The notes: generated by a model from the sequence alone, not told the origin. 64,000 nt of DNA from Duganella aquatilis (GCF_009674565.1 NZ_WKJL01000012.1:1-64000); one strand, 5' to 3'. Positions 19,746-28,691 are shown, counted from the first letter of the stretch. A program made the numbers and translations.

Positions 19746-20522
19746 TCAGCCCTTGAGCAGCTGCATCGGCCGGAACAGCTGATGCATGGCCGGGTTGCCG
19801 ATGAAACTCAGGTTGTAAGGATGCTCCGCAGCGATCTGCGGGAAATCTTTCATTACAGGCAACTTACTCAGCAGTTCAGCGATTTTTCCCCACAGCACCA
19901 TCGTCGGCACCTGTTCAGCCTGCTTGGCCAGGCCGGCCATCACCGTCTCGAAGAACGGCAGCCAGGCCTTGGCGTCCTTGACCGGCGGCACGTGGCTGCG
20001 GAACACCAGCGAGGCGTTCAGCAGCAGAAAGCCCTGCCCGGTCAGCTTGTGCTGCATGTCGGCCAGGGTCAGGATGTGGCTGCCGGCGCCGCTGCGCGCC
20101 CGGGCCGAAACTGCCGCCATGGCCTCGCCGGCGGTGTTGTCCAGTTGCAGCTGGCCGTCCGCCACCAGCAGCATCTTCATGAAGTTGCGCAGCGAGGTCG
20201 CCTTGTTGACCGGCTTGGACAAACCGCCGCCCACGTCCGACGACCACAGGCTGCCAACCGCCCCATCCATGAAACAGACCCCGGTGGCGCTCTCTGCTCG
20301 CGGATATGGTCCTTCGCCCACCAGTACATACTTCACTTTATTGAGCGGCAATGCGAACGCGGCGAACAGGCGCTGCTCGGTCGGCAGGTACTGGTCGGCC
20401 GCCAGTTGCGGCAGATAGTCGGGCGTGGCCTTCATCATGGCTTCCAGCCCCTGGATCAGCAGTGGGCGCCAGGAAACATCGGCGCGTTGCAGCGCCTCCA
20501 GGATGGTGCTTGGAATCGTCAT
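19746..20522 (-). CDS. uracil-DNA glycosylase-like protein with altered active-site motifs
   Basis: 258 residues from the ATG at 20522 (MTIPSTILEAL). The frame is open far upstream, but that part opposes the S41 gene and is not coding. The Ung fold is suggested by YVLVGEGPYPRAESATGVCF, then GFLLLNASLVFRSH and a late HPYNLSFIG. In true Ung these are VVILGQDPYHxxxQAxGLxFS, LLLLN and HPSPLS. Here the catalytic GQDPYH has become GEGPYP (the activating Asp is Gly) and HPSPLS has become HPYNLS. It may be a non-catalytic or repurposed member. Confidence 0.75.
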   Translation of the reverse strand: MTIPSTILEALQRADVSWRPLLIQGLEAMMKATPDYLPQLAADQYLPTEQRLFAAFALPLNKVKYVLVGEGPYPRAESATGVCFMDGAVGSLWSSDVGGGLSKPVNKATSLRNFMKMLLVADGQLQLDNTAGEAMAAVSARARSGAGSHILTLADMQHKLTGQGFLLLNASLVFRSHVPPVKDAKAWLPFFETVMAGLAKQAEQVPTMVLWGKIAELLSKLPVMKDFPQIAAEHPYNLSFIGNPAMHQLFRPMQLLKG

Positions 20523-20639
20523 GAAGAAAAAGCTTTCGGGGAAAGGTGAGATTGTAACGCGCCACGCAGCGCCAGCGGCATTTTCTGAGAGGAAAGTGTT
20601 GATATAATTTTCAAATAAATGATTCACTTTGAGGAATAA

Positions 20640-21665
20640 ATGGGCCGTAAAAGCTGGATTGCCGCTGCTGTGCTGTTGCTGATGACCGGCGCCGGCGCGC
20701 AGACCGCCGCGCCGCCCGCGCTGGACGAAGCGCTGGACGCGCCGACACGCGCCCATGTGGTCAACGAATTCGCGCGGCGGCTGACCGAGCTGCACGTCGA
20801 TCCGGCCCGCGCCAAGGCGGCGGCGGACGATCTGCGCCAGCGCCTGGCGCGCGGCGAGTATGACGACCAGCTGACGGCGCGTGCGCTGGCCGCGCGCGTG
20901 ACGCGCGACGTGGCCGCCATCTCGCCGGACCGGCATACCTATCTGGAATGGGTGCCCTACGACCTGGGCAACGAGCGCCAGCGTCCCGCGCCGCCAGTGC
21001 AGTCGGCCGACAACTTCGGCCTGCGCCGCTTTGAAACCCTGGCCGACAACGTCGGCTACCTGAAGATCACCCGCTTTGCGCCGCTGGACCGCGCCGCCAT
21101 CGAGGCGGCCGGACGCTTCATGTCGCAGGCGGCCGACTGCCCTGCCCTGATCATCGACGTGCGCGATGCCGGCGGAGACGGCCAGGCCATGGCGGCGCTG
21201 CTGTCGAGCTATGTGCTGTCCGACCGCCGCAGCTACCTCATCCCCGACAAGCAGCTGCACCTGCACGACCAGATCGACCGCAACGGCAAGGTGGCTGCGG
21301 AGTTCTGGACCACGGCGGATGTGGCCGGCAAGCGCTTCGGCGGCCGCAAGCCGCTATACGTGCTGGTCAACGAACGCACCGGCGACGCGGCCGAAGCCTT
21401 CGCCTACGATTTGCAGCAGTACGTGAAGCGCGCGGTGGTGGTCGGCTCGCCAACGCTGGGCGATGCACGGGTCGGCGCCAAGCAGCGCATTTCGCGCCAG
21501 CTGCAAACCTCGATCGCCATCACGCGCGCCAGCAACGTGATCACCCGCGCCAACTGGGAAGGCATGGGCGTGCAGCCGGACCGCATGGTTGCATCGGGAC
21601 TGGCGCAGGAGACCGCACTGGCGATGGCGCGGCAAGCCATGGTGCGCGACGCCAGCCGTCCCTGA
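20640..21665 (+). CDS. S41-family (IRBP/C-terminal processing peptidase-like) protein, probably non-catalytic
   Basis: 341 residues. A signal peptide (IAAAVLLLMTGAGAQ) implies export. The N-terminal helical domain (about 30-100) ends in the HTYLEWVPYD motif typical of bacterial IRBP-like peptidases. The S41 core follows: NVGYLKITRFAPL, VRDAGGDGQAMAALLSSYV, and ERTGDAAEAFAYDL near residue 250. In active relatives the last motif is TxSAAE with the catalytic serine, which here is replaced by Asp. It is therefore likely a pseudo-peptidase that binds a hydrophobic ligand or peptide. It is divergent from the Ung-like gene. Confidence 0.8.
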   Translation: MGRKSWIAAAVLLLMTGAGAQTAAPPALDEALDAPTRAHVVNEFARRLTELHVDPARAKAAADDLRQRLARGEYDDQLTARALAARVTRDVAAISPDRHTYLEWVPYDLGNERQRPAPPVQSADNFGLRRFETLADNVGYLKITRFAPLDRAAIEAAGRFMSQAADCPALIIDVRDAGGDGQAMAALLSSYVLSDRRSYLIPDKQLHLHDQIDRNGKVAAEFWTTADVAGKRFGGRKPLYVLVNERTGDAAEAFAYDLQQYVKRAVVVGSPTLGDARVGAKQRISRQLQTSIAITRASNVITRANWEGMGVQPDRMVASGLAQETALAMARQAMVRDASRP

Positions 21666-21671
21666 GCGACC

Positions 21672-22964
21672 TCAAGTATCCAGCCAGCCGCCAGCAAAGC
21701 CCGCGCGGCGCAGGCCATTCTGTAGCGCGGTATTCTGGCGCGTCAGCCGCCACGGAAAGTCATGCAGGTGGTTTTCGACCATGATGACGGTCGGTCCTTC
21801 GTTGATGCCGAAGTGGTAGGGCGACACCCAGCGCCGGCCTCCCCGGCCGTGGTGGAATACCGTTGAAAACGAGGCCTTGAAGCCATACTGGTTCTGCTCG
21901 CACAGATGCAGCCCCTGGTAGTGCTCGATGCTCGGCAGGACGATCTCCGGCGCGAACGGCAGCGAGGCCGCCACCGCCCACGGCGCCAGCGTGCCGTCGT
22001 CCGGACCGTATGGCGCGCCGCGTCCCACGTAATCGTAGAACTTGCGCTGCACACCTTCGATCTTGCGGGTAGCCGGGCCGGGACCGTCGCTGGCCGTGAT
22101 GCCCCAGCACAGTTCGCCGTATTCGGGAAAACCGAGAGGATTTTCGATCGCGTAGCGCTGCTGCACGTGCGTGGCGCGGCGGCTGTTCTCGAAATAATCG
22201 AGGTCGTGCGCGCGCATGAAGTCGTCGCGGATGCCGCGCAGGTCCAGCCAGATGTGCGACATCTGGTGAATGAACAGCGGCCCGGCGTACAGGTAGTCGA
22301 TGCCGTAGACCGATTTCCATTCGTAGGTGCTGGCCCAGGCGTCATAGCTGTCGCGCTCGACCGGGAACGTGGGCGAGCCGAGCGCCAGCACGTACAGGAT
22401 CAACGCTTCATCGTAGCCTTCCCAGTACCAGCGCAGGAAGCCCTTGCCCGGCTTCCAGCCATGGCACATCAGGCGCTTGCGGCCGCGCATCCATTGCCAG
22501 TCGACGCGGCGATACAGCATGTCGGCCAGTTCGCGTATCTCCGCTTCCTCGGGCGTGTCGGCGCAGAAGTAGCCGGCGGCGGTGAGCATGCCGGCGATTA
22601 GCAAGGCGGTGTCGATGCTGGACAGTTCGCAGTCCATCACGCGCTGGCCGCTGTTCATGTCGAGGAAGTGGTAGTAGAAGCCCTTGTAGCCGGTGGCGGT
22701 CGGCGCGTCGCTCTGTTCGCTGGCGGCGAAGAAGCGCAGCGTGGCCAGGGTGCGGGCGATGGCGTCTTCCCGCGCCATGCAGCCGCGTTCGACGCCAATG
22801 GGATAGACGGTCAGCGCCATGCCGACGGCGGCGATGCTGGCGGGCCAGTCATCGGCGGTCTTGTCGCGGATCAGGCCGTTGAGTGGATTGACCTCGTTGA
22901 TGAAATAATCAAACGAGTCTTTTTGCAATTTGTGCAGCAGAGCCTGCGAGTCGCCGGAAGTCAT
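21672..22964 (-). CDS. glycoamylase-domain (COG5368/PF10091-type) glycoside hydrolase
   Basis: 430 residues from the ATG at 22964 (MTSGDSQALLHKLQKDSFDYF); the frame continues upstream without a credible start. Landmarks of the glycoamylase domain are RVDWQWMRG, WKPGKGFLRWYWEGYDEALIL, GIDYLYAGPLFIHQMSHIWLDLRG and CWGITASDGP. The same fold occurs in GH144 endo-beta-1,2-glucanases and inside cyclic beta-1,2-glucan synthases, so a beta-1,2-glucan substrate is plausible. No signal peptide is seen, suggesting a cytoplasmic enzyme. It follows maiA at a distance of 89 bases across a strong hairpin and may have its own promoter. Confidence 0.85.
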   Translation of the reverse strand: MTSGDSQALLHKLQKDSFDYFINEVNPLNGLIRDKTADDWPASIAAVGMALTVYPIGVERGCMAREDAIARTLATLRFFAASEQSDAPTATGYKGFYYHFLDMNSGQRVMDCELSSIDTALLIAGMLTAAGYFCADTPEEAEIRELADMLYRRVDWQWMRGRKRLMCHGWKPGKGFLRWYWEGYDEALILYVLALGSPTFPVERDSYDAWASTYEWKSVYGIDYLYAGPLFIHQMSHIWLDLRGIRDDFMRAHDLDYFENSRRATHVQQRYAIENPLGFPEYGELCWGITASDGPGPATRKIEGVQRKFYDYVGRGAPYGPDDGTLAPWAVAASLPFAPEIVLPSIEHYQGLHLCEQNQYGFKASFSTVFHHGRGGRRWVSPYHFGINEGPTVIMVENHLHDFPWRLTRQNTALQNGLRRAGFAGGWLDT

Positions 22965-23010
22965 GGTGAGATCTGCGTGGTACGGAAGCTTGCATACTCG
23001 CACAGCACTC

Positions 23011-23046
23011 GGTCCCGGTATGTGCCTCAGCGCACGGACCGGGACC
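23011..23046. other. strong inverted repeat between maiA and the glycoamylase gene
   Basis: Arms GGTCCCGGT (23011-23019) and ACCGGGACC (23038-23046) pair perfectly, with a further inner stem GTGC/GCAC. There is no T run on either side, so it is not a classic Rho-independent terminator. It could still attenuate readthrough from maiA or stabilise an RNA end. Confidence 0.5.
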
Positions 23047-23053
23047 AAGATGG

Positions 23054-23698
23054 CTATTCAGCGTCCGGCTGCTGGGCTGGATGTGCTTGCTGGAAAGCTG
23101 GCAGTTCGGCGCAGGCGGCGTGGATGCGCATGACGGTCGGATACGGCGCCATGTCGACGCCGAAACGCAGGGCGCTGAACACCTGCGGCACCAGGCAGCA
23201 ATCGGCCAGTGTCGGCGTGTCGCCATGGCTGTAGCGGCCACTGCGCGGATCGCCGGCCAGCAATGCTTCCAGCGCGGACAGGCCGGTACGCAGCCAGTGC
23301 TGCTGCCACGCCAGCTTGACGTCGTCCGTCACCTTCAGTTCGCCGGTCAGGTATTTCAGCACCCGCAGGTTGCCGAGCGGATGCGTGTCCGCCGCCACCG
23401 TCAGCGCCAGCGCACGCACGCGGGCGCGGCTGGCGGGATCGGCGGGCAGCAGCGGCGCTTGCGGCTGCGTCTCTTCCAGGTATTCGATGATGGCCAGCGA
23501 CTGGCCGATCACGTTGCCGTCATCCTCCAGCGCCGGCAGCAACATGGCCGGATTGACGGCGCGATACGCGTCGCTCAGTTGCTCGCCGCCATTGCGCAGC
23601 AGGTGCACCGGCACGGCGTCGTAGCCGATGCCCTTCAGGTTGAGCGCGATGCGCACGCGGTAGGCGGCGGAACTGCGGAAATACGTGTAGAGCTTCAT
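23054..23698 (-). CDS. maiA: maleylacetoacetate isomerase (zeta-class GST)
   Basis: Glutathione-dependent isomerase converting maleylacetoacetate to fumarylacetoacetate in tyrosine/homogentisate breakdown. 214 residues. The zeta-class active-site motif is YFRSSAAYRVRIALNL at residues 5-20. The C-terminal helical domain includes SHGDTPTLADCCLVPQV. It shares a base with the end of the fumarylacetoacetase-family gene, whose stop overlaps its start, so the two are coupled. Confidence 0.93.
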   Translation of the reverse strand: MKLYTYFRSSAAYRVRIALNLKGIGYDAVPVHLLRNGGEQLSDAYRAVNPAMLLPALEDDGNVIGQSLAIIEYLEETQPQAPLLPADPASRARVRALALTVAADTHPLGNLRVLKYLTGELKVTDDVKLAWQQHWLRTGLSALEALLAGDPRSGRYSHGDTPTLADCCLVPQVFSALRFGVDMAPYPTVMRIHAACAELPAFQQAHPAQQPDAE

Positions 23699-24720
23699 CA
23701 GCCGCGCTCCTCGTAGTGCGTGACGGTCTGCTCGATGGCGCCGAAGATGCTGTGGCCGGCATCATCCTTCATCTCGATGCGTACGGTATCGCCGAATTTC
23801 AGGAAGGCGGTTTGCGGCTTGCCGGTTTCGATGGTTTCGTACATGCGCACTTCCGCCAGGCAGCAATAGCCGACGCCGCCATTGGCGATGCTCGATCCGT
23901 GCAGGTTGCCCTGCTTGTTCGACACGGTGCCGGAACCGATGATGGTGCCGGCCGCCAGTTCGCGCGTGCCGGCCGCATGCGCCACCAGTTGGGCGAAGTT
24001 GAAGGTCATGTCTTCGCCGGCGTTCGGCTTGCCGAACGGCTGGCGGTTCAGCTCGACCAGCAGCGGCAGGTGCAGCTTGCTGTCGGCCCAGTGCGCGCCC
24101 AGCTCGTCCGGCGTGACCGCCACCGGCGAAAATGCGCTGGCCGGCTTGGACTGGAAGAAGCCGAAGCCTTTCGCCAGTTCATTGGGAATCAGGTTGCGCA
24201 GCGAGACGTCGTTGACCAGCATGACCAGGCGGATCGCTTCCGCCGCATCGGCCGGCGTGGCGCCCATGCGCACGTCGCCGGTGATGACGGCCACTTCCGC
24301 TTCCAGGTCGATGCCCCACGCTTCCGACAGTGCATAGATCGCATCGCGCGGGCCGACGAAGCTGTCCGAGCCGCCCTGGTACATCAGCGGATCGGTGTAG
24401 AACGAAGCAGGCACTTCGGCATTGCGCGCCTTGCGCACCAGTTCGACGTGGTTGATATAGGCCGAACCGTCCGCCCATTGGTAGGCGCGCGGCAGCGGCG
24501 AATGGCAATATTGCTGGTCGAAGGGCTTGGCGTCGACGGCATCGCCGGCGTTCAGCGCGGCGTAGACCTGCTGCAGCCGCGGCGCGACCAGCGCCCAGTT
24601 GTCCAGCGCGTGCTGCATGGTGGCGGCAATTTTCGGCACATGCTGGTAGTGCGACAGGTCACGGCTGACCACCACCAGGCGGCCGTCGCGGCTGCCGTCT
24701 TTCAGGGTGGCGAGCTTCAT
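23698..24720 (-). CDS. fumarylacetoacetate hydrolase family protein
   Basis: 340 residues from the ATG at 24720 (MKLATLKDGSRDGRL). The FAH catalytic domain (about residues 85-330) has metal-binding acidic residues in DLEAEVAVITGDVRMG. Further landmarks are LVNDVSLRNLIPNELAKGFG, FQSKPASAFSPVAVTPDELG and GTIIGSGTVSN. Next to maiA it most likely cleaves fumarylacetoacetate to fumarate and acetoacetate. The family is broad, so a related acylpyruvate substrate cannot be excluded. Its start overlaps the VOC gene stop by four bases. Confidence 0.92.
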   Translation of the reverse strand: MKLATLKDGSRDGRLVVVSRDLSHYQHVPKIAATMQHALDNWALVAPRLQQVYAALNAGDAVDAKPFDQQYCHSPLPRAYQWADGSAYINHVELVRKARNAEVPASFYTDPLMYQGGSDSFVGPRDAIYALSEAWGIDLEAEVAVITGDVRMGATPADAAEAIRLVMLVNDVSLRNLIPNELAKGFGFFQSKPASAFSPVAVTPDELGAHWADSKLHLPLLVELNRQPFGKPNAGEDMTFNFAQLVAHAAGTRELAAGTIIGSGTVSNKQGNLHGSSIANGGVGYCCLAEVRMYETIETGKPQTAFLKFGDTVRIEMKDDAGHSIFGAIEQTVTHYEERG

Positions 24721-25256
24721 TCGTGGTCTCCGGCAGGCGCATGCATCCAGGCCGCGTGTTTTGGCGCTTTTTTGGTCTGCGACCATTCTTCCAGCATGTC
24801 CCACTTGACCGCATCCAGCTTCTGCATCATGTCCTGCGTGGCGGTGTTGCACGCCAGTTCCAGGCGGTGACCGTTAGGATCGAAGAAATAGATCGACTTG
24901 AAGATGGTGTGGTTGACCGGGCCGATGACGTCGATGCCGGCGGCGACCAGGCGCTCCTTGGCGGCGATCAGTTCGTCCATGGTGTCGACTTCCATCGCCA
25001 GGTGCTGTACCCAGGCCGGCGTGTTCTGGTCGCGGCCCATCTCCGGCTGCGTCGGCAGTTCGAAGAAGGCCAGCACGTTGCCGTGACCGGCGTCCAGGAA
25101 CACGTGCATGTACGGGTCCGGCGCCTTGGTGGACGGCACTTCGTTTTCGGCAATCGCCAGCACGAAGTCCATATTCAGGTGTTTGACGTACCACTCGACG
25201 GTTTCTTTGGCGTCTTTGCAGCGGTAGGCGACGTGGTGTATCTGTTTGATTTTCAT
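24717..25256 (-). CDS. VOC-family (glyoxalase/dioxygenase fold) protein
   Basis: 179 residues from the ATG at 25256 (MKIKQIHHVAYRCKD); another in-frame start 12 bases upstream is possible. Two beta-alpha-beta-beta-beta modules carry a 2-His-1-Glu metal site: His in IHHVAY, His in WVQHLAMEVD and Glu in HRLELACNT. First gene of a trio with the FAH-family enzyme and maiA. Its position suggests it acts one step before them, possibly as the ring-cleaving or a related step. That is inference from context, since VOC proteins have many activities. Confidence 0.85.
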   Translation of the reverse strand: MKIKQIHHVAYRCKDAKETVEWYVKHLNMDFVLAIAENEVPSTKAPDPYMHVFLDAGHGNVLAFFELPTQPEMGRDQNTPAWVQHLAMEVDTMDELIAAKERLVAAGIDVIGPVNHTIFKSIYFFDPNGHRLELACNTATQDMMQKLDAVKWDMLEEWSQTKKAPKHAAWMHAPAGDHE

Positions 25257-25343
25257 GGCTGTCTCCATCTTGATGTCCGCATTAGATGCCAGATTCAGAT
25301 ATCATGCAAATCGAATTTATCCTGTCATTTATCAGAATTTCCC

Positions 25344-26249
25344 ATGAATCCCAGCCTGCGGCAAATGCGCGCCCTGGTGGCGCTGGCCAAGACCGGCAGC
25401 TTCACGGCAGCCGCTGACCACCTGAGCGTGACGCAATCGGCGCTCAGCGGACAAATCAAGGAGCTGGAACAGCTGCTGGGCATGCGCGTGGTCGAACGTA
25501 CCACGCGCAAGAGCCAGCTGTCCGAGCTGGGCCGTGAACTGTATCCGCTGTTCGACAAGATGCTGCACGACCTCGACCGCGCCATGGCCGACATCGCCAA
25601 CCGCAAGGCGCTGAAACAGGGTTCAGTGCGGGTGGCGGCGCCGCAGATGCTGTCCTGCACCTTGTTGCCGGAGGTGATCGCCGCTTACCGCGAACGCCAT
25701 CCCGAGGTGCAGGTGCGGCTGACCGACTGCCCGCTGGAACAGGTATCGGCCCGCGTGTTCAGCGGCGAGGTCGATTTCGGCATCGGCCCGGAACGCGACG
25801 CCACCGCCGAAATCGAAGCCCAGCCGCTGTTTGAAATGCCCTTCGTGGTGGTCTACCCGCCTGGCCACGAACTGGACCAGCGCAAGCGCATCACCTGGAG
25901 CGACGTCAACCGCTATCCCTTCATCTCGCTGCAAGGGCAGTTCACCGAGCGGCTGTTGCGCGATGTACACGTTTCCTTCCGTGAGCTGTCGCTCCGGCCG
26001 CACAACGAGGTGACCTTCATGACCACCGCGCTGGCCATGGTCCATGCGCGCCAGGGCATTACCGTGTGCCTGCCTTATGCGGAAAAAATGGTGCAGCTGT
26101 ATGGCCTGAAAATGCGGTCGCTGGAGGCGCCGGCGCTGACCCGGCGCTTCTTCGTCTACCGCCGCAGCGCCCGCGCGCCATCGCCCGCCACCGAAAGTTT
26201 CACCGCCTTTTTGCACGAATTTGTTGCCGCACATCAGTGGCAGGTTTGA
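25344..26249 (+). CDS. LysR-family transcriptional regulator
   Basis: 301 residues. The N-terminal winged helix includes TGSFTAAADHLSVTQSALSGQIKELE (landmarks SFTAAADHLSVTQSALS, residues about 18-34). The effector-binding domain runs from about residue 90 (GSVRVAAPQMLSCTLLPEV) to the end. It is divergent from the VOC/FAH/maiA trio with 87 bases between start codons, the usual layout for a LysR activator of the adjacent operon. Its ligand is probably an aromatic intermediate. I could not pick out a firm T-N11-A operator. Confidence 0.93.
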   Translation: MNPSLRQMRALVALAKTGSFTAAADHLSVTQSALSGQIKELEQLLGMRVVERTTRKSQLSELGRELYPLFDKMLHDLDRAMADIANRKALKQGSVRVAAPQMLSCTLLPEVIAAYRERHPEVQVRLTDCPLEQVSARVFSGEVDFGIGPERDATAEIEAQPLFEMPFVVVYPPGHELDQRKRITWSDVNRYPFISLQGQFTERLLRDVHVSFRELSLRPHNEVTFMTTALAMVHARQGITVCLPYAEKMVQLYGLKMRSLEAPALTRRFFVYRRSARAPSPATESFTAFLHEFVAAHQWQV

Positions 26250-26348
26250 CAGCATTTCATCATCGTTTTTGCAATTTATTACAATTTGGAAAGGCTAATT
26301 GCCATAAATCCATTGTGGAAGCGGTTTCTGTCTGTGTATCCTTCATTG

Positions 26349-26912
26349 ATGAACATTTTGCATATAGATTCGTGCGCCCTCGGCGACCATTCCACTTCAC
26401 GCCAGATCACAGCCGCGGCGATCACCGCGCTGACCGCCGCCAACGAACACGCCACCGTCCTCTACCGCGACCTGGCGGCCTCTCCCCTGTCCCACGCCAG
26501 CGGACCGCTGCTGCAAGTCATCAGCCAGCGTTGGGACGCCGACATCCCCATGAATGCCGAAGTGCGCGCCGAAGCGCTGCAAAGCGCGTCGCTGCTGCAG
26601 GAATTCCAGGACGCGGATCTGGTCGTGCTGGGCGCGCCCATGCATAACTTCTCGGTGCCATCGACGCTGAAAGCGTGGCTGGACCGCCTGCTGGAAATGC
26701 AAATCGCCGCCGGCGAGCGCCGCGCCGACCTGGATCTGGTACTGGTCACCTCCGGCTGCGCCGTGATGGGCCCCGAGTCCGAACAGCAATTGATGGAAAA
26801 CCATGAATTGATGCTCAAGGCCGCCTTCAGCTTCATGGGCGTGCGCCGCCTGCACATGGTCCGTGACCTGGCCGATCTTCAGCAGGCACTGGCGCTGAAT
26901 CCCGCCGACTGA
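26349..26912 (+). CDS. azoR: FMN-dependent NADH azoreductase
   Basis: 187 residues of the flavodoxin-like AzoR family. FMN-phosphate loop SCALGDHSTSRQIT near residues 8-21; flavin-contact motifs GAPMHNFSVPSTLKAWLDR and TSGCAVMG. In the family it reduces azo compounds and quinones with NADH in the cytoplasm. The ATG at 26349 starts the homologous region (MNILHIDSCALG). An upstream extension to 26286 lacks similarity. It probably stands alone. Confidence 0.92.
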   Translation: MNILHIDSCALGDHSTSRQITAAAITALTAANEHATVLYRDLAASPLSHASGPLLQVISQRWDADIPMNAEVRAEALQSASLLQEFQDADLVVLGAPMHNFSVPSTLKAWLDRLLEMQIAAGERRADLDLVLVTSGCAVMGPESEQQLMENHELMLKAAFSFMGVRRLHMVRDLADLQQALALNPAD

Positions 26913-26957
26913 TTCCTGCTGACCGATGCTGGCGCGATCGCTGTTTTATAATGCGGC

Positions 26958-27533
26958 ATGACTGCGAATACCATCGCCATCAATCAACTGATGGACAAGT
27001 TTGACGGCCACCACAGCGTCTGGCTGTTTGGCTATGGCTCCTTGATTTACAAGGCGGACTTCCCCTACCTGCAACGCCGCCCGGCCAGCATCGCCGGCTG
27101 GACGCGGCGGTTCTGGCAAGGCTCGCACGACCACCGCGGCACGCCGGAAGCGCCGGGACGCGTGGTGACGCTGATCGAGGAACCCGGCGCCATCTGCCAC
27201 GGCATGGCCTATTTGATCACGCCGGAAGTGTTCGCCCACCTGGACCACCGCGAAAAGAACGGCTACCTGCGGCTGGCCATCCCCATCGTCTTTGAAGACA
27301 GCGAGGTCGAAGGCCTGGTGTACATCGCCACGCCGGACAACGTCGCCTTCCTCGGCGCCGCCTCCGAACAGGAAATCGCCGCCCACATCGCCCGCTCCAC
27401 CGGACCAAGCGGCCCCAACAGCGATTACCTCAACCACCTGGCCAGCGCCCTGCGCGAACTGGGCCGCCACGACCAGCACGTGTTCGACATCGAGCGCCAC
27501 CTGGCCGCGCTGCGCACTTCGCCGTCAGAATAA
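26958..27533 (+). CDS. chaC: gamma-glutamylcyclotransferase, ChaC type
   Basis: 191 residues. The glycine loop VWLFGYGSLIYK (residues 21-32) forms the gamma-glutamyl pocket, and the catalytic Glu is in LDHREKNGYLRL. The family cleaves glutathione to 5-oxoproline and Cys-Gly in the cytoplasm. It is convergent with the radical SAM gene, and the two coding regions overlap by nine bases at their ends. Confidence 0.92.
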   Translation: MTANTIAINQLMDKFDGHHSVWLFGYGSLIYKADFPYLQRRPASIAGWTRRFWQGSHDHRGTPEAPGRVVTLIEEPGAICHGMAYLITPEVFAHLDHREKNGYLRLAIPIVFEDSEVEGLVYIATPDNVAFLGAASEQEIAAHIARSTGPSGPNSDYLNHLASALRELGRHDQHVFDIERHLAALRTSPSE

Positions 27534-28682
27534 ATCCAGCTGCCCCGCATCGGCCGCCGCCTTGGCGCGCGCGCCCAGCGGCGGCACCACCAGCGGACGG
27601 GTGAACTGCGAGGCATCCATGCGGTTGAAGCGGCTGCCCTGCCCGGTCAGCCCCAGTCGCTCGGCAGCGATTTTTACGCGCTGGCGTATCAGCTCGGCCC
27701 ACACGCCCTCGCCCTTCATGCGCGTGTCGAAATTGCTGTCGTAGTCTTTGCCGCCGCGCATTTCACGCACGCGGTTCATCACCCGCTGTGCCCGCTCGGG
27801 GAAATGCGCCTGCAGCCATTCCTTGAACAGCGGCGCCACTTCCCACGGCAGCCGCAGCACGGTGTAGTGCGCGCTGACCGCGCCCGCCTCCTTGACCGCC
27901 TCCATGATCCGCTCGATATCCGGCTCCGTAATGAAGGGGATGATGGGCGCGATGCTGACCGCCACCGGAATGCCGGCGTCCGTCAGCGTGCGGATGGTGC
28001 GCAGGCGGCGCGCGGGCGCGGCCGCGCGCGGCTCCAGCGTGCGGGCAATGGCCGGGTCCAGCGTGGTCAGCGTGATGGCGACAGCGGCCTGCTGTTTGGC
28101 CGCCATCGGCGCCAGGATATCGATGTCGCGCTCGATCAGCGAGGACTTGGTGATCAGGCCGACCGGATGCTGGCATTCCTGCAGCACTTCCAGGATGCGC
28201 CGGGTGAGCTTGTATTCGCGCTCGCAGGGCTGGTAGGCGTCCGTGTTGACGCCCAGCGCGATCGATTGCGGTTCGTAGCTGGCCTTGGCCAGTTCGCGCC
28301 GCAGCATTTCCGGCGCATTGACCTTGGCGAAAATCTTGCTCTCGAATTCCATGCCGGGCGACAGCCCGAGATAGCTGTGCGTGGGCCGCGCGAAGCAATA
28401 AATGCAGCCATGCTCGCAGCCCCGATAGGGATTGAGCGAGACGCTGAACGGCAAATCCGGCGAGGCGTTGCGGCTCAGGATGGACTTGCAGATTTCGTCG
28501 GTGACTTGCGTTTTCCATGGCTTGAGCTCTTCTTCCTCCCGTTCCCAGCCGTCGTCATAGGCTTCGCGGGCGTTGAGTTCGTAACGGCCCTGCATATTGG
28601 ATACCGCGCCACGGCCCTTCTGCGCCTTGAGCGAGGGCGGCGGCAGCATCACATGCTCCTGATTGTTTTCGTCGAAGGCCAT
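27525..28682 (-). CDS. PA0069-family radical SAM protein, SOS-regulated
   Basis: 385 residues, related to spore photoproduct lyase (SplB). The Fe-S/SAM motif is CEHGCIYC (CxxxCxxC) at about residues 89-96, followed by the conserved ARPTHSYLGLSPGMEFE and NTDAYQPCEREYKLTRRIL. The C-terminus ends in the Leu/Phe-rich QLDLF, which resembles a beta-clamp-binding pentapeptide. In many proteobacteria this family lies next to imuA-imuB-dnaE2. Here it is alone, but a near-perfect LexA box sits 14 bases before the start codon, implying DNA-damage induction. The substrate is unknown. Confidence 0.9.
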   Translation of the reverse strand: MAFDENNQEHVMLPPPSLKAQKGRGAVSNMQGRYELNAREAYDDGWEREEEELKPWKTQVTDEICKSILSRNASPDLPFSVSLNPYRGCEHGCIYCFARPTHSYLGLSPGMEFESKIFAKVNAPEMLRRELAKASYEPQSIALGVNTDAYQPCEREYKLTRRILEVLQECQHPVGLITKSSLIERDIDILAPMAAKQQAAVAITLTTLDPAIARTLEPRAAAPARRLRTIRTLTDAGIPVAVSIAPIIPFITEPDIERIMEAVKEAGAVSAHYTVLRLPWEVAPLFKEWLQAHFPERAQRVMNRVREMRGGKDYDSNFDTRMKGEGVWAELIRQRVKIAAERLGLTGQGSRFNRMDASQFTRPLVVPPLGARAKAAADAGQLDLF

Positions 28683-28691
28683 CTCTTATCC

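Noticed and set aside
20523-21266. Upstream extension of the Ung-like frame, to 506 codons
   Set aside because: It lies antisense to the S41-like gene and its translation is low-complexity.
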